The notes below the pieces were generated by a model. It was not told the origin of the DNA, searched no databases, and worked only from the letters and a program-made list of their open reading frames with translations. 64,000 nucleotides of DNA, from assembly GCA_029964075.1 (NCBI GenBank), contig CM057147.1:25379513-25443512 (forward strand). The letters run 5' to 3'. Shown one piece after another: positions 35,301 through 50,300 of the stretch (the stretch's first letter is position 1; each line of letters starts with the position of its first letter). The DNA is from Patiria pectinifera (lineage: Eukaryota; Echinodermata; Asteroidea; Valvatida; Asterinidae). Both the position numbers and the translations under genes were made by a program.

Positions 35301-38300
35301 CTGAGAGTTGCGCTGTCCATACTGCATCCTGAAGACAAAGGCCTCCAGGATAAATGTCACGATGATCGTCACCACAACCTGAAAACACAGAAAATTGTTT
35401 CTGTAAAGAGCTACTATTAACTATTTCAATAAAGTACATAAAACGTTGACATTTAAAACAGTCTGGAGCTAACACATGCAAAGATTTTTGCTGAGGTCAA
35501 CTATTGAGTCTTATCGTTTCTTGCATCATTTTCAAGTCCAATGCTGAACAACATACAGTTCACCTCAGTCTCTATCCTATACTATTTCGTGCAGCATTAC
35601 TCTGATTTAAACCAGAAAATTCACATAATAATAATAATAATAATGGAGTCTTATATAGCGCACGTATCTACCAACAATTAGGTACTCAAGGCGCTGGTAA
35701 TTATGCCAATTATTAAAGAAAGGTAAATAAAGTTTATGAGAAACATGAGACCCATTATGTAGCACCTTATAAGGGTTTACAAGGTGCTGCGGCGCATATT
35801 GCAGCCACTGCCAAAAACACCGGGGCAAACCCCTTCTCTTAGCGATAAGTGTTCCTGGGTTCTTTAACGTGCATTACACAACACACGGGACCTACGGCTT
35901 TACGTCCCATCCGAAGGACGAAGCAATAATGGTAAAGTGCCTTGCTCAAGAGCACAAGCACCATGTTCGCACGGTCAGGATTTGAACCCACGCACCTAGG
36001 CGCACGAGTCGAACACCGTAACCATTGGACCACAGCACCCCACATACAAAAAAGAAAGATTTCTTTACCAGACTTGAGAGGTAGAACAATATGAAGTAGA
36101 TTCTGCTCCATTCTGTGGTGGTGTGGGCTATACCAAACTGGACAAAAAGGGAAAGAAATTAAAGGATATATTACATGCATGTAATTACTTGGTAAAGATA
36201 AAACAGGAATTTCATATTCAATTATGTTATAACACAGTCTTGTAGACGAATCCATCACAAGTCCTTTCCTAAGTCCAGTCACAAGGAACTTGCCTTTGTG
36301 CCAGTTCATTTGAATAGCTTGGGACAGGAAGTCCTATGATGGCCTTGTGAGGATTGAGCTGGACTCGACTACAAGTCCCATTGGCGCAGCGGGTCTTTCC
36401 TCGCCTTCCACCGCTGTGACCCGGGTCACACATGGATTGGGTTTTCAGTCCCTACCTGATTCCATGGGTTTTCTCCAGAATATACCTCTGGGGTTCTCCT
36501 CCCACACCTAGAACTGTATTTTTCTTCTCACTGTCTTCTCTCTACATGCATTGTCAGCCTTGTTATTACTTGTGTCAATATTGGTCAAGACCCCCATTGG
36601 TTTGAACACAGTAGGCCAGGCGGTGAGATACAAACATTTTGACCACTGGTGACCTCTTAATTAGAAGGAGGGTTAATACAAGAATGAAATAGTAATAATA
36701 GTAACAGTTTCATAACACTGTACTTTTAAAAGGACAATGTTTAATACTGTTCCTTCTGACCAAGGGTTTCTCCTACATGTGTAGAATGGGTTGGTCAGGG
36801 AATCTGCTTTTTAAATCACAGGGAATATCGTTGTTGATCAAAGGATTAATTTCATTACTCTGACTTAATGCACAATGCACGACAACATGTTGCTGCTTAT
36901 TACAACTTACAGGGATGCCAGTGGGTTTTGGTTCCAGGGCCGGAAAAATTTGCAACGATCGCAATACACCATACACGCATGTTATGTACATGTACCATGT
37001 ACATGTACATGCATGGAAGCTCAATGGTACATGTACGTCGACATGCGTGTATCGTGCTAGCATGGTGACATTGATGGAGCAGTGCATGCACAATGATCCG
37101 AGACTCGCACACCAATACACTTGGCTTTTAAACTATGGTTTGCCGTACAGTGTGATTGCGGTGAGTCTATGCAGAAAGCCTACGTTTGACACAATGACAA
37201 CATGTAGCGCGTAACCAATTTTCTTATTGGTCATGAGCGACAACGCATATTGGATATGTCTATTAGCTGGAAAATGATGTAGCCGTTTTTCTTTTCTTTT
37301 TTACATTTTTTTATGTGCGCGACACAAGGATTAATTTTCGGCCTGTGAAGGGATGAAATACTGGAAAACTGGCATCCCTGAAACTTTAATTACAGCAGAA
37401 ACATTGTGAAAAATACACCAACAAATGTTTTGTCTGGATATTCGCTTACCATAATCACATGCCAGTTGTTCACAACTGTCAGCTCAAAAAGCGTCACTGG
37501 AATAAAAATGAATACAAAAACAATTAAAACAAGATTGGTGAAGCCTTCTCTGATAGACAATGACTTGACCACTCGCAAATCATCTAGATCTGTGTCTGCA
37601 GTCGTGGGTAGGCATTACATTCACTGTGTGGACTTCCGAACAAAAGAGGGTCACATAAACCAGGTACATGTAGCAGCAACGTTGTGTGGACGTGGGCAAG
37701 TCCACACAGTGTTTCCCCATTCCTGGAAAACAGGTTTAGAAGCATTTTTGGGTTAGGTTTATCCGTGGCAAAAAGAAGAGAAACACTAAAGGGAATCATA
37801 GAAAAAAATTGGATTGAAAGTGTTTTCACAGTGAGGGTAAAATGCGTTTTTTTTCAGAGGTTTTTCTTAACTACACAAAACCAAGGGAATGTCCACACTA
37901 GGTATGTAACGTAAACATGTACATGTATGCGTGTGTGCGGTCTCGCATACACACGCTCACGCACGACGCCCAGGTGCTGTATCAGGCATGTAATCAGAAA
38001 TTTGGGGAAGTCGTTTGTCCTTGTGTAGAGGATCCGTGGACAGACCGACTGACCAGAACGTGACGTGTAGAAGCTCCTGCCAGAGCTTAATAACAGTGTT
38101 GTGTTTAACATGCTTTGAAAAATGGATAGGTTTTCAAGCAGGCATGCAACTGGGAAGTCACAAAAAAAAGAGGAAATTCAAATCTTTCGAAGACTTTGTA
38201 CAGTGTTTTTCTATTTTCAATGACACACGTGGAAGATCAAAAAAGAGGAAATCAGCTGATCCGAGGAAAAGTCGCATGCCTGGTTTTGAAGGGTTCTGAG

Positions 38301-41300
38301 AGTGCAACGTCTTTCTACTCACCATAGCTGAAAAGAATGTTCCCAAAATTGTTCAGATAGAAGAAAAACCTGCCGTCCTCACTAAAGAACGACTCGTAGG
38401 TTGTATTCCTGTGGTGGAACAAAAAAGGAGAAAACACCAATTTCAACTTAGGTCAAAAGATTCCTTTCTTTCCACAGTTTGAAAAGCCTGCAGGAATTCT
38501 GCACACAAATATGAGGGAATAGACGCTTATTGATCTCCCCTTCATCAAACCTTACATTTACATTCTCTTGCCAAACTTTGTTTTAATTTAAAAAAACAAA
38601 TTGGCAAGCCTAGTAAGACTGGTTCCAGATCCCACAGAAATTATTTTTAACTGATTCAGAATAAGGGAATAGATGTGTGCTTGGGAGGTGTTAAGCACTA
38701 AGACTGGTTGGAGTCTGGAATGCTGATAATTACCCGAGGCGAAACACCCCTCTAGCTATATAATTGAGTGTCCAGCTCACGAGTAAGACGTAAACAACTC
38801 CTTTATGGAGATTGACGCAAGCGTCGCGCATACTGCACAATGACGCGCAGATGCAGCTTTGGTGAGTTGTGAATTTAAAACTATGAAATACTGACTCCCT
38901 GGTAGTGTTGCGCATGCCTACGTGAGGATTGTGAGCATTCAACCAATAAAACGGTAAGAGGCACTGAATTTCATGGGAGTCCAAATTTCATGTGACACTG
39001 GAAAAGTGTTAAAGACCAGCCAGCCATGTCTTTATCATCCGTTTAAGACCGGCCACGTGACGGGCTCTCGACCAATGGGAATGGGTAAACTGTCTTAGGT
39101 ATTTACGAATGGTTATTCAAAGGAAGTTTTCGTGCATCTGGTCTCTACACACTATTTTGAGCTTTTTTAACAATTCAAAGTTCAGACTTACTTGCAGCAG
39201 TTTTTAAGCCTCACGTCTGTGAAGAGCTCCATTCCGATGATGGCGTAGAAGTAGTACATGACGATAATGACAATGCCCACACTGCAAAGAAACCAAATCA
39301 GTTGCTGACATAACTCCCACCTAATGAGCTCAATATTTTCTTATTTCTTTATCCCCTACTTGAAACTCACGCCAGACTTGCAATCATGTGACTTGAAAAA
39401 AAATAACATTTCTTGTGCCCAGTTTTCAGAAGTACCAGGTGTCCCCCAAAAAACCTGAACACTCAATACATCACAAATATCAATATACATATTTAAAGAG
39501 TATATTTCATTAGCTTTTCAACAATGAAAACATCTTTCCAATCGGGTAAATACAGGGTGATTTTTTTTTGTACTCACCCTTTTGCAGATGCAGATATGCG
39601 GGTCTGGTGAAATAACACAAATTGGTTATGTAATCCGCAAGTTTTTCCGAGCCACATGCATGTACGTCTTCTGTACACGCATCATTTCTGGTCCTTTTAA
39701 ATCTTTCCATGCAAACTAACGTACATTGTACTCACCTCAACATTCGACCAAGTAAGACGTAGAACGTGCCAAAGACGTCTCGATACCTCTTCTTGATTTT
39801 GAACAATCTGAAAAAAAAAAATTATACTAAATTAAATTTCAACCTATGAAACTTACCAAAAAATTTGAAAGTTACAATGGTCCTAAATTTACACAATAAC
39901 AATTTTAAAGGCAAGTTACTATCTACTTTGTGTTTTTACTGCCGAGGATGCTAGAGATTCAGCGAAACTGAAAAACATGCCTGGCGGTTTTGTCACCATC
40001 ATGCATATCATCTAGGGCATTCCTTGAAAAGCAGGTTATGTATCTTCATTATGCGCCAGTCGAGATGGCAATAAGACTTGCTGGTCCTAATTTTAACATT
40101 CCGTAGTTTGTTTGTCGTTGAAAGTAGCGTGCAATCCTATTCATCACAGAATGGTTGTTGCGTAATTTCTCAGATTGATTTCAGTTTGCGTCATTCCATA
40201 AATCAGGGGTCCACTTGTTTCCTGTCCCTGTTACATCTGACATCTAAGATTTTGTAATTCTGACGCACTCCTTAATGCAGTCATCCTCCAAGAGTGATTA
40301 TGAATAGCAAACTACCTACCCAATTTTTGTTTATAAATAAGTTTAAGTCATTTTTTTGTAATGATACTTGACCCGCAAATAACATGGACAGGAAAAAATG
40401 TCACACTTTGTACCCTAAATTTATAGAACGACCCATTTGTATCTGGATATTCTTCTGTGCTGTAAACTCTCCCATCCCTTGGATTAGGAACGCACTGAGT
40501 GACTCACATTGACTCACCAGCACCTGTTTGTACATTTGTATTACATTGTATTACATTGTATTACATTGTATTTATTCCCTAATGATTCCATGAAGCCACG
40601 CAGTGCTGGGTGGCATGGAGCATTATAAGGAGTAACAGGGGGTGGTTTGGGGCGATACAGTGAGTAATGGGTGATGTCCATTTAACTATTTATTTAAAGA
40701 ATTAAAAATGCAATATTTACTCACTTATTTAATTAATTAATTAATTAGGCTAACTTACCAACTTGTCTAATTATTTATTTATCAATTAATAGAAGTAGTA
40801 GTAGAAGTAGTTGAAGTACAATGTATTTATTAATTTGTGTATTCATTTAATTTACCTAGTAATTGATTTTTAATTTTTTTTTGCCTTTGATTTGTTTGTC
40901 TAATAATTATATAATTTACCAACCTTGTTCTTTACATGTAACTTTATTTAACTTTTTTTTGGTATAGTTAAAACTTCTTTTTATATTTATTGCTTGTTGT
41001 TTTCACGTATGCCATTCAGTTTGGAGAACCCCTCGACAGAAACAACGTTTCTTTTGGGCAATCCTTCGGGAGCTGAATGGTATTTTGTTTTTGTTTGTTT
41101 GTTCATGTATCTAAAGCTTTTGTTTTTTTGTGTTGTAACTTTAGTCCTTTGTTTACATGTATTTGCTGATTTATTCCCGAGAAATAAAATAGTAAATAGT
41201 AAATAGTAACTGCTTACCTCAGGAGCCGTATGGGTCTCAAGATGACAAAATAGAACGCCGAGCTGACGGACTCAATGGTCATCCCAAGCAAGGCAATGAC

Positions 41301-44300
41301 AGTCACTGCAAAATCAAATCTACAAAACAAAGGAATCCCAGCAAAGCTTTGAAAAAAAGGGAACATCTTTGAAATCAGGTCATTTTAACCTACTGATTAC
41401 TGACATAATGAATCGATATTTGAAAGGTTTAGATATTAAAATGATACAGTCAATACATAAAGAGGCTCTGAGCATCATGTTTTGTAACAGGATTGTAAGT
41501 TAATTCATTGGCATTCATTTTTAGAGGAGGGGGCCACGTAAAAGATTTCAAGTTATGACTTACATGTTCCATCCAGAGCTGATGTAGCCACTGACTCCAA
41601 GTCCAACGATCTTGAGGAGGATTTCGCCACAGTATACTGAGCACGACAAGTAAAAGACAGGAAACATGAAGTTGCTTACATGTATATGTGAGACGTTCTG
41701 GCAACATGAGACGAACTGGGCATAGGCGGTAGTAGAGAAAAAAGCAAAAAATACGAATGGGAGTGTTGTTTTTTTTTTTGATTTTCAGAGTTATTGATAT
41801 TAGTAATCTTTGACATGTCTATAATACACATGAAAAGGGGGGATGAACCTGGGTTCACAGGAACGGAGTGCCCATCTCTCTTTTGAAGTGATTGGGCCGG
41901 ACTCGAGTCCATGAAATGCTGCTGTGGGGGATCGCCACACCACCTCCACAGCGAGTCTATTACCTTCCCAGCATTGAATAATGCCGGTACCCATGTAACA
42001 CCTGGGTTGAGAGGAGTAACTGAGGTAAAGCACCTTACTCAAGGGTACAACACGCATGGCCACGGCAGGGCTCGAACCCACAACCTCACGATCATGAATC
42101 CTGTGCCCAACTACTAGACCACATCTGCCCATTTACACATACTTTGAAGAAATAGTATAAAAATGTACACATATTTTAAAGAAATGGTATTAAAATCGTA
42201 CAATAACATTGGTTTTAAGGAAAGATGTCACACTTTGAACCCTAACTTTATAGAATGACCCATTATGCAACTGCACTGTGCATTCATGCCCTTGATTGTT
42301 ATGATTTTATGCCATATCTGTGTTAACAGGGTTGGATACTCACTGCCAATGAAGGCCCAGTCATACCAGTCCACGGCAATAATCCCTTTGTCGATCTGGG
42401 ACATGTCCTCCGTATCTGAAATGAAAAGCCAGTGGTGGTGTTTGAGTTAGCAATTTTTTTTTAGAATACCCCTTTTTACTTCCTTTTCTGTTAATCTTTT
42501 CTCAGACTATGCTACAAACGAGGCTTCACAACTTGTCGCCTACTTCGCAAGGCAATCAACTCATGAACACACAGTCGTGTTTCACTATACTCCCAAGGAC
42601 AATGGTTTGTGTTTCCCTTTGTCCCTGTTATACAGGGTGAGTAAAAAAACCGAAACCCAAATGTCGGGACTATTGTTTTATTGAAGTTCTGGATGTAGCA
42701 CTTTCAAAATCTAGGATATGAAAGCCTAATTCATAAGCTTTCTTTTAGTACAAGAATCTTTCAAATCACTCATATACTTTTCAAGTTACATAATTTTTAA
42801 CACAACCACCGTTTTAAAGTTCTGTCCACGGATCACAAAAAAAGCTATGCGTTCTTTCAGCAAAACGAAAACAATTCACACACAGCCCTGTGTGATTTTG
42901 TTTTGTTTTGCTGAAAGAACACTCAATTTTTTGTGATCCGTGGACAGAACATTAAATCGGTGGTTGTGTCTTTCATATCCTAGATTTTAAAAGTGCAACA
43001 TGCAGAACTTCACTCAAACAATGGTCCCAACATTTGGGTTTTGTTTTTTTTACTCACCCTGCATAGCACTCTCCCATAGACTAAGCACATAACCATACAA
43101 TCGAGGACCGTTTTTCAACAAACGACGCAACGCCCGAGGACACAAAAGATCTGTTGTTCTCCCTTTGTGTGTCTTGCCCGTCAACACATGCACCATGGTC
43201 CCGTCAGGGTTCGAACCCAATTACCACGGCACACGAGTCCAACACCATAACCATTGGACAACAGTCAAGAATTTTCAGTCAAGAAAACCACGAGTACGAG
43301 TATGGAAATAAATAAGTGTTAGGTTTTGAAAATTCTACCAAAATACATGTGAAATTGGAAGTCAGCCAACAAGCCAGAAAAAAAACCAACAATCTGATTA
43401 CTTACTTGATAGGACTATGGTCTTGTAAACGAACACAACGCCATTGACGAACAGTACAAGATCTGAAAGATACAAAAGTGAACAATGTGCAACAAGTCAC
43501 ATTTATCCAGTAAAGAGCTCAATACCCAATTTTCAAAAGCGTCAACTTGTTTCTTCTGTCATGGTGTGTATTTAAAGAAAAACATGCTTTAACATAAAAA
43601 TTTTTAAACAAATAAAATAAAAAATAAGGAGTGTTTTTTTTGTTGTTGAGCCGATACACATATAAGAATCATCAAAAAATTATCTTGGAAAGCAACATTT
43701 CTAATGACAAATTTGCAAAACAATGAAAATAAAAACGATCACCTGCACATCATTTAAAAAAAAAATTGTTGTTCAGAGTGCCCATACGAGTCTGGTTTTG
43801 ACATTACACATCCTGTCATGGTGTGTAATGTGGGGTGCTGTGGTCCAGTGGTTACGGTGTTCGACTCGTATGCCGTGTTACACGGGTTCGAATCCTGACC
43901 GTGGGAACATGGTGCTTGTGCTCTTGAGCAAGGCACTTTACCATTATTGCTTCGTCCTTCGGATGGGACGTGAAGCCGTAGGTCCCGTGTGTTGTGTAAT
44001 GCACGTTAAAGAACCCAGTAACACTTATCGCCAAGAGAAGGGATTTGCCCCGGTGTTTCTGGCAGTGGCTGCTTATGCGCCGCAGCACCTTGTAAACCAT
44101 TATAAAGGTGCTACATAATGGTTCTCATATTTCTCATGTACTTCATTTACCTGTCTCTAATAATTGACATAATTCCCTGCGTCTTGAGTACCTAATTGTT
44201 GGTAGATACGTGCGCTATATAAGACTTCGGTATTATTATTATTACACATCACACATAAGAGACAGAAACAACAGCACTGATATTTGTTACTGATACTCAC

Positions 44301-47300
44301 ATATGGCATAGTTGAAGCCCTTCCAATTGACAAATCTATTGAGCATTTCAAAGGGTTTGTTGAGTGGATACATCACCTCCTCAAACCACAAACGGTTCTC
44401 GTCTTGTTTCAATTTCCACTTCAGCTGCACAACCTGATTTACAGCAAAAGACACAGAAACAATATCAGAGAATTGTTTCGGTTTGCGGTTTTGGTTTGCG
44501 GTAACACTAATAACTACTGCTCAGTAGATATTTAGTTTTTGAAAAGAAATTGTCCTGCTTATTATCAGCTTTCGCTAAAGTAGTTTTAGTTCTGATAAGA
44601 ACAGTTCTGCTTTAAGTTCTACAAGAACTTGTCTTTGGTCTCAACATTTTGACTAGGCTGTGTTAAAGGGAATATACATCATTTGCTTTTGCTGTAATTT
44701 TGAGAAATGGATGGAATTGGGCGGTTGGAAATATGTAGCAAATATAGTTACACTGACTTTTTTTGAGGTTTTGGGTTCGAAAATGCTGTAAAAACCAAGA
44801 AAAACAATCATTTTCCTGTAGTCTGGTTCCCTGACTTCATTTAAGAAGAAACAGAGTAGTTTACATATATTGGGGAATTGTAAGGTCAGGGAACCAGTCT
44901 AGCTGGCTCGTACCCGTTCATAGGTTTGTAATCGATTGCAAACAAGTGCGATGGTCAATTGGGGCCAGTATTTGAAAAAAAGCCAGTTTTTTTTCAACGC
45001 TCATCGGCCGATCAGCGTAGAAAATTGATACAAAAATACCACTTTTCTTGAAAATGGCAGTATACCAGGTGCCATGATTTTACAGGATGCTTTACACTGT
45101 CATTCACTAACAGTCCAGCAAGGTATTTCAAAATGATTTGATAGTTTTATTTTTTTGATGTTTGCAAATGTTGTATTTTCCCTTTAAGATTGAGAGTGCA
45201 TGCTTGTGTTGGTCGATTCGGCTTGGTTGTCTGTTAGGCATTGTGTTGGAGTGGGATGCCCGTTTGAGTGTCCTGCTCACTCATGTGTGTCAGTTTGCTG
45301 TGAACCATGAGTGTTGCAACATGGTATTATAGTGAAAGCCATACGTTGCTTATAAAATAGCCGATGTCTTGTGGTACAATATCGTGTTTATGGATCTCAA
45401 TAGCTGCTCTGATACATGACAGATACGATATTGGAGAAGTTAATTAGAGAAGGCAAGGCGAACTTGAAGCTTCGCCTTCCCATTCATGTATGCTGAGAAG
45501 CAATTTGAAAAGCAGGCATTTCAAAGTTTCCGTGTACGGAAAATTTTTTTAAACAGTAAAAAATAGTTCTGTTTTGAAACAATATTCTGCAGTCCACTGA
45601 TTATAACAGGCGTTATAATTTACAGGAAATGGACATTCCCATAGGGTTGTGCACAATTTTTGGGCAGCTTTAATGACCCCTAACCCTAGCTTTCCCTTAT
45701 CGTGCCCCACACATTTTGGTATATTTATGTTTTGGACGACGAGCAATCGATATGGCGTATTTGCGACAATAACATTTTGCCTCTCAGCATGATTTGTGAC
45801 ATAAGGGAGACATTGAAATGCCTCCTTAATGTCCGGTGTCTCCTTTAGGTATAACTTATGACCCAAAAAGGCTCCTTTTTTGTTAATGGCAGGGGCATAT
45901 AACCACAAACAACTTGCTCATATCACAACTTATAACAGGTAGCCAAAACCGTGAGGTTGTGGGATGACTTTTATCCTGGTTTTTCACCAAGTCAGTCGGT
46001 GACCCAGATCCACCCTTCAGGCCCAGTCGAAAAAAACTAACCGAATTGTGTCAAAACATACCTCGTATATATCCTGGAATTCGCACAGGCTGAGCAGCTG
46101 TGTGTCGGCCACGTTGAGGGACTTGAAGGCCAGCATGACGTTCCGTTTACTGTAGCGTGGACGGTAGTACTTCATCAGTCCCTCAAAGTGAGTGAAGCTG
46201 ACTTTGCCTGGGTGCTTTAGGTTGGACGACGATAAAACACAGAATACCAACTTATTAGACAAGCACCCAATTTCATTAAACTTATTGTAACTTATGATGC
46301 ACGGCAGCGCTGCAAAGCATCGTATCCCTACGATGTGTTGCAACTGCGATGCGTCCTGCAATTTTCATCTCACAAAACGTGTCGTAAGTGCGAAGCGTCG
46401 TACAATGATTTGCATAACATGTTGATTGTTACATGTATTTATTCAATTTTCATTAAATTGTCGCCTGATATTCAGCAAAGAATCTTCGGATTTCTTCTCT
46501 AAAAGTTTCTAAAACGTAAAACAAAAGGGCGGACGTTTGATGCAGTCTTAAAAGAAAACAAGCTTGCGGTGGACTGTATGGCTACTTTGAAATTTTTAAC
46601 TACAATATTCCAGGCTAATTCACATTTACTTCACACACAGAAATGTGAAAATGTTGTAATTACCCGTCTGCTACAAAGAAGCTTGAATGCTTTGCTGGCT
46701 CCCGTCCGCTTATGGAGGTGCAGCGCTTTGAATTTTTTCTTCTCTATTCCAGTGAAAGTGTCGTAGACTACCGCTAATAGCTGAAAACAAATAAACAACA
46801 AAATAATGAAGCAAAAAACAAGCGCACTGATTTATAAGAATGATATTTTTTCTTCAAACTGTCAGTATGTCAACTGCATTATTGTAACATAATTTGGTAA
46901 AGCAAAGTAAAAAAACAAACATGTTTCTCTTCCCCACCCGCTTCCTTTTTGGAGGCTGCCTGGATTTTTTTTCTTATGTTATTTTTGAAAAATGCAATAA
47001 AAAAAAAACACCGAAAAAGTCCACAAATTCGGCGGTTAAAGCACGTTCATTGTAGACCAATACATCTCTAAATGACACTGTAAGTATGTTCAGTTCTCTT
47101 GTCCAACTTGTCTTTCATTTCAAAAGTGTCTTTGAACAGTGAAAACACCAACGGTTGCAGGAAATTTTAAAATGGCGGCCATCATGAAAAAATAAATAAA
47201 TAAATAAATAAAAAGCCCCTCTTCTTCCTTTTTTTCAAAAACCCGGGCGAGAAACATGTTTTTTTAATTCGGTTTAACACAGAATTTTTAAATCCCATAA

Positions 47301-50300
47301 TTTGTTACCACAGAATTTTTATCAGGATTTTGTTCCCAATTACTGCTAACACTAATATGTCTTCATCTGCATCTGCCCATAAATTTCCTCAAGCTTATGA
47401 GCAAAAAAGCAATTTGTCTCCTGACGATGACTAGAGCAGGCTCGTCGAAATGTTGAGACCAAAGACAAGTTCTTTTAGAACTTAAAGCAGGACTGTTCTT
47501 ATCAGAACAAAAACTACTTAGCGAAAGTTGATAATAAGCAGGACAAGTTCTTTTCAGAACTACGTTTGTAAATATCTTCTAAGCAGTAGTTATTACCACA
47601 TGGTGTTACCGCAAACCGAAACGATACCGATACTCCACCATGCAAAGCCTCAAATCTTATAAAAAACAATTGTTTTTGAAAAAATTCTATATTTCATCCA
47701 CATGACAAAAAAGTAAATAACACTAATGAATATGTCTAAATTACACAAATATTCAAAATGACAAGGCACAAAAAAAGAAGTCGTGATTCTCAGACTTACC
47801 AAATTCATCAAAAAATACAATTCTAGGATGAGAAAGACGAGGAAGAACAGAAACGACCATGGAGATTGCGCGTACGCTGGCATCATGACATCAGGGAAAC
47901 TGTCATTATTAAAGATTTTTAAAAAAATTATCAAAATTAAATCTTCTAGTGAGCTTCTAGGTGACCGGTAATTATTAAAGATTAAAAAAAAAAATCAAAA
48001 TTTAATTAATCTTCTAGCAAGCTTTGCTACTATGGGTGCCGAACAGGAGTGTACATAGCCTGTCACTGAAAACAGCAGGATTGGAATTTATTTGGAGAAG
48101 TACTTACAGTGAACTATAAAATTATTAGTGGTAAGGTTTCACCGCACAAGGCTTGAAATATACGAGGGATTTGAAACTGAATTTGCTATGATCATTAAAG
48201 GTAGAGCAGATCATTTGTCATTTGTGCATTTGTTTCCTTTGAAGCAACAAAAGTGCTCAAAATCTAAAGACTGGTGCTAAACAACTAACTTGATGAAGTT
48301 TGAGTTCTGTGAATGTTGAATATTCCGAGAAAACAATATTCTAGATCTCGATTTCAATTCAAAAGTTGTTGGGTCATGTTTTGAATTGGGCCGGAAATCA
48401 GCATCTAGAACACGTTCTCATTCAGCCGATTGCAGCGACAAAATGTCACCCACTGAACTGAACGGATTACAAACCAACTACTAGCAAAAATTTATAAAAA
48501 TGTGTCACTTGACGCATCTTTGGAAATGACCTTCTGTTATCGTTTTCTTCAAAAAGACAGCATGCTAGAAAGAACAATTTCACAGGGACTGTAGTGTCAT
48601 TAGTATCTTTAAACCAAGTAAGCTTTTCAACAATAATTTGGTCAGTTACTTTTTGGATAGCTGCAAATGATCTACTCTCCTTTAAGGAATACTGTGTTAA
48701 TTGGTGGGATACCACAGCATTGTGAAAGTTGTCGATTGGTGCCACTGTAATCCTGTTCTGTATCCACAATCTATCAACACTGATTACTTGAAAAGTAGTT
48801 TTCAAAAACACTGCTGCTTAAAAAAAAAACCTGATTGAAAGAAAATACTTACTTGGCCGTGGTCATCAGGATGAAGAGACTGACGAAGCTGTCCAGCAGA
48901 CTGTCAAAGTTCTCTCGATCAACTTGGGAAAAAATGAAAAAACCTGGGGGAAAAAAAGAAAAATTAATGTCAGGAGATACGGCTTCATGCATGTTAGGGA
49001 TAAGTGCAAAAACACCCCATTTTTGGTGACAATGTGAATTAAGCCATTTCTGAATCACTTGACTACAGCCGGAAATAACGCATGAGTCTATGGGAAGTGG
49101 CTGCAGCCACTAGCCAGTGGCTTTCATAGGTGCGTGTGTTATTCCCGGCCATAGCCAAATGATTCAGACGTGGCCATACACAGATACTTGAATGCCATTG
49201 CTGTCGTATGCAAGTATTCTTGCGAAGATGATTGGCTTGTGTACATCAGGCATGCAACTGAAAATTTAGGAAAAATGAGGAAATTCCAAACCACACAAGA
49301 CTTGGTACATTATTTTTTTATTTGTAATGGCATTCATGAGAAGTATAAAAAAAAAACCATAGGAAATCGTTTGTAGCTCAGGCTCATCAGCTTGATCATG
49401 TAAAGTTAGTTGCCGACTTTCTGTGTCGTCACAAGGTCGACCTGAGGGCAGCTTAAAGCAATACGTGCACCACCAAGCGCTTGTATGCAGTGTATCTCAC
49501 CTAAGCCTCATCCACTGCTCATGATCATAACAAAAGCAGGTCCCGTCTCGAGCTAACACGTCTTACTAGACCAAGGCCCCATTGCATAGCGCTGCTAAGC
49601 ACGCCATTTTCTGCTAACAGAGTCTTATCAGTTTCATGAAGATTTGAAGCAATAGAGCAGTGCCATGACACTGCTAGACAAAGAGAAGCCAGTAGGCGTA
49701 AAGTGGCTTGCCTAAAGCACACACTATATGGTCAGCAGCTGGATTTAAATCCCGATCAACATGACTATGCTCCACAAACTCTAACAACTAGGCTTCACTT
49801 TCCTAAAGGCTCAATATGGAATATACATTTCCACATAGTTTGGACAATTACTGGAAGAGTATAAAAGAGCAGGAATGATGGGATGCTTCAAGGCCATTGG
49901 GAATATTTTGTTCTCGTTACTTACCTAAAATTGAAAAAATGATCATGAAATAAAATAGCAGGAACATCACATCGAGAATGGGAAGCAGCGATTGGAATAT
50001 CTGACGAAGCACTCTGGAACAGCAAAATACAATTGGCAATCGTTCAAAATGTAATTGAGTAATAGCCTACACGTCGGAGTCAATTCAATCCTTCATCTGT
50101 AACACTGCAGTCTTTGATATGGAGGGGAAAAAAAGAAGTAAATCGGATAGTCCAAAAGTCACAACCAACCTATGCCCATGTACCAAACATTGGCGCAGTT
50201 GTCCTCTGACTATAGCCCTGGTTCAATTCCTGCCCTGGTCCACATGTGGATTGGGTTTTCAGTCCCTACCTGATTCCATGGGTTTTCCTACGAATATTCT

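Noticed and set aside
34020..35375. Overlapping open frames of 451 and 430 codons on the minus strand
   Set aside because: They are read-through of the 34-bp minisatellite in an intron of TPCN1; the only real coding part is the channel exon 35288-35378.
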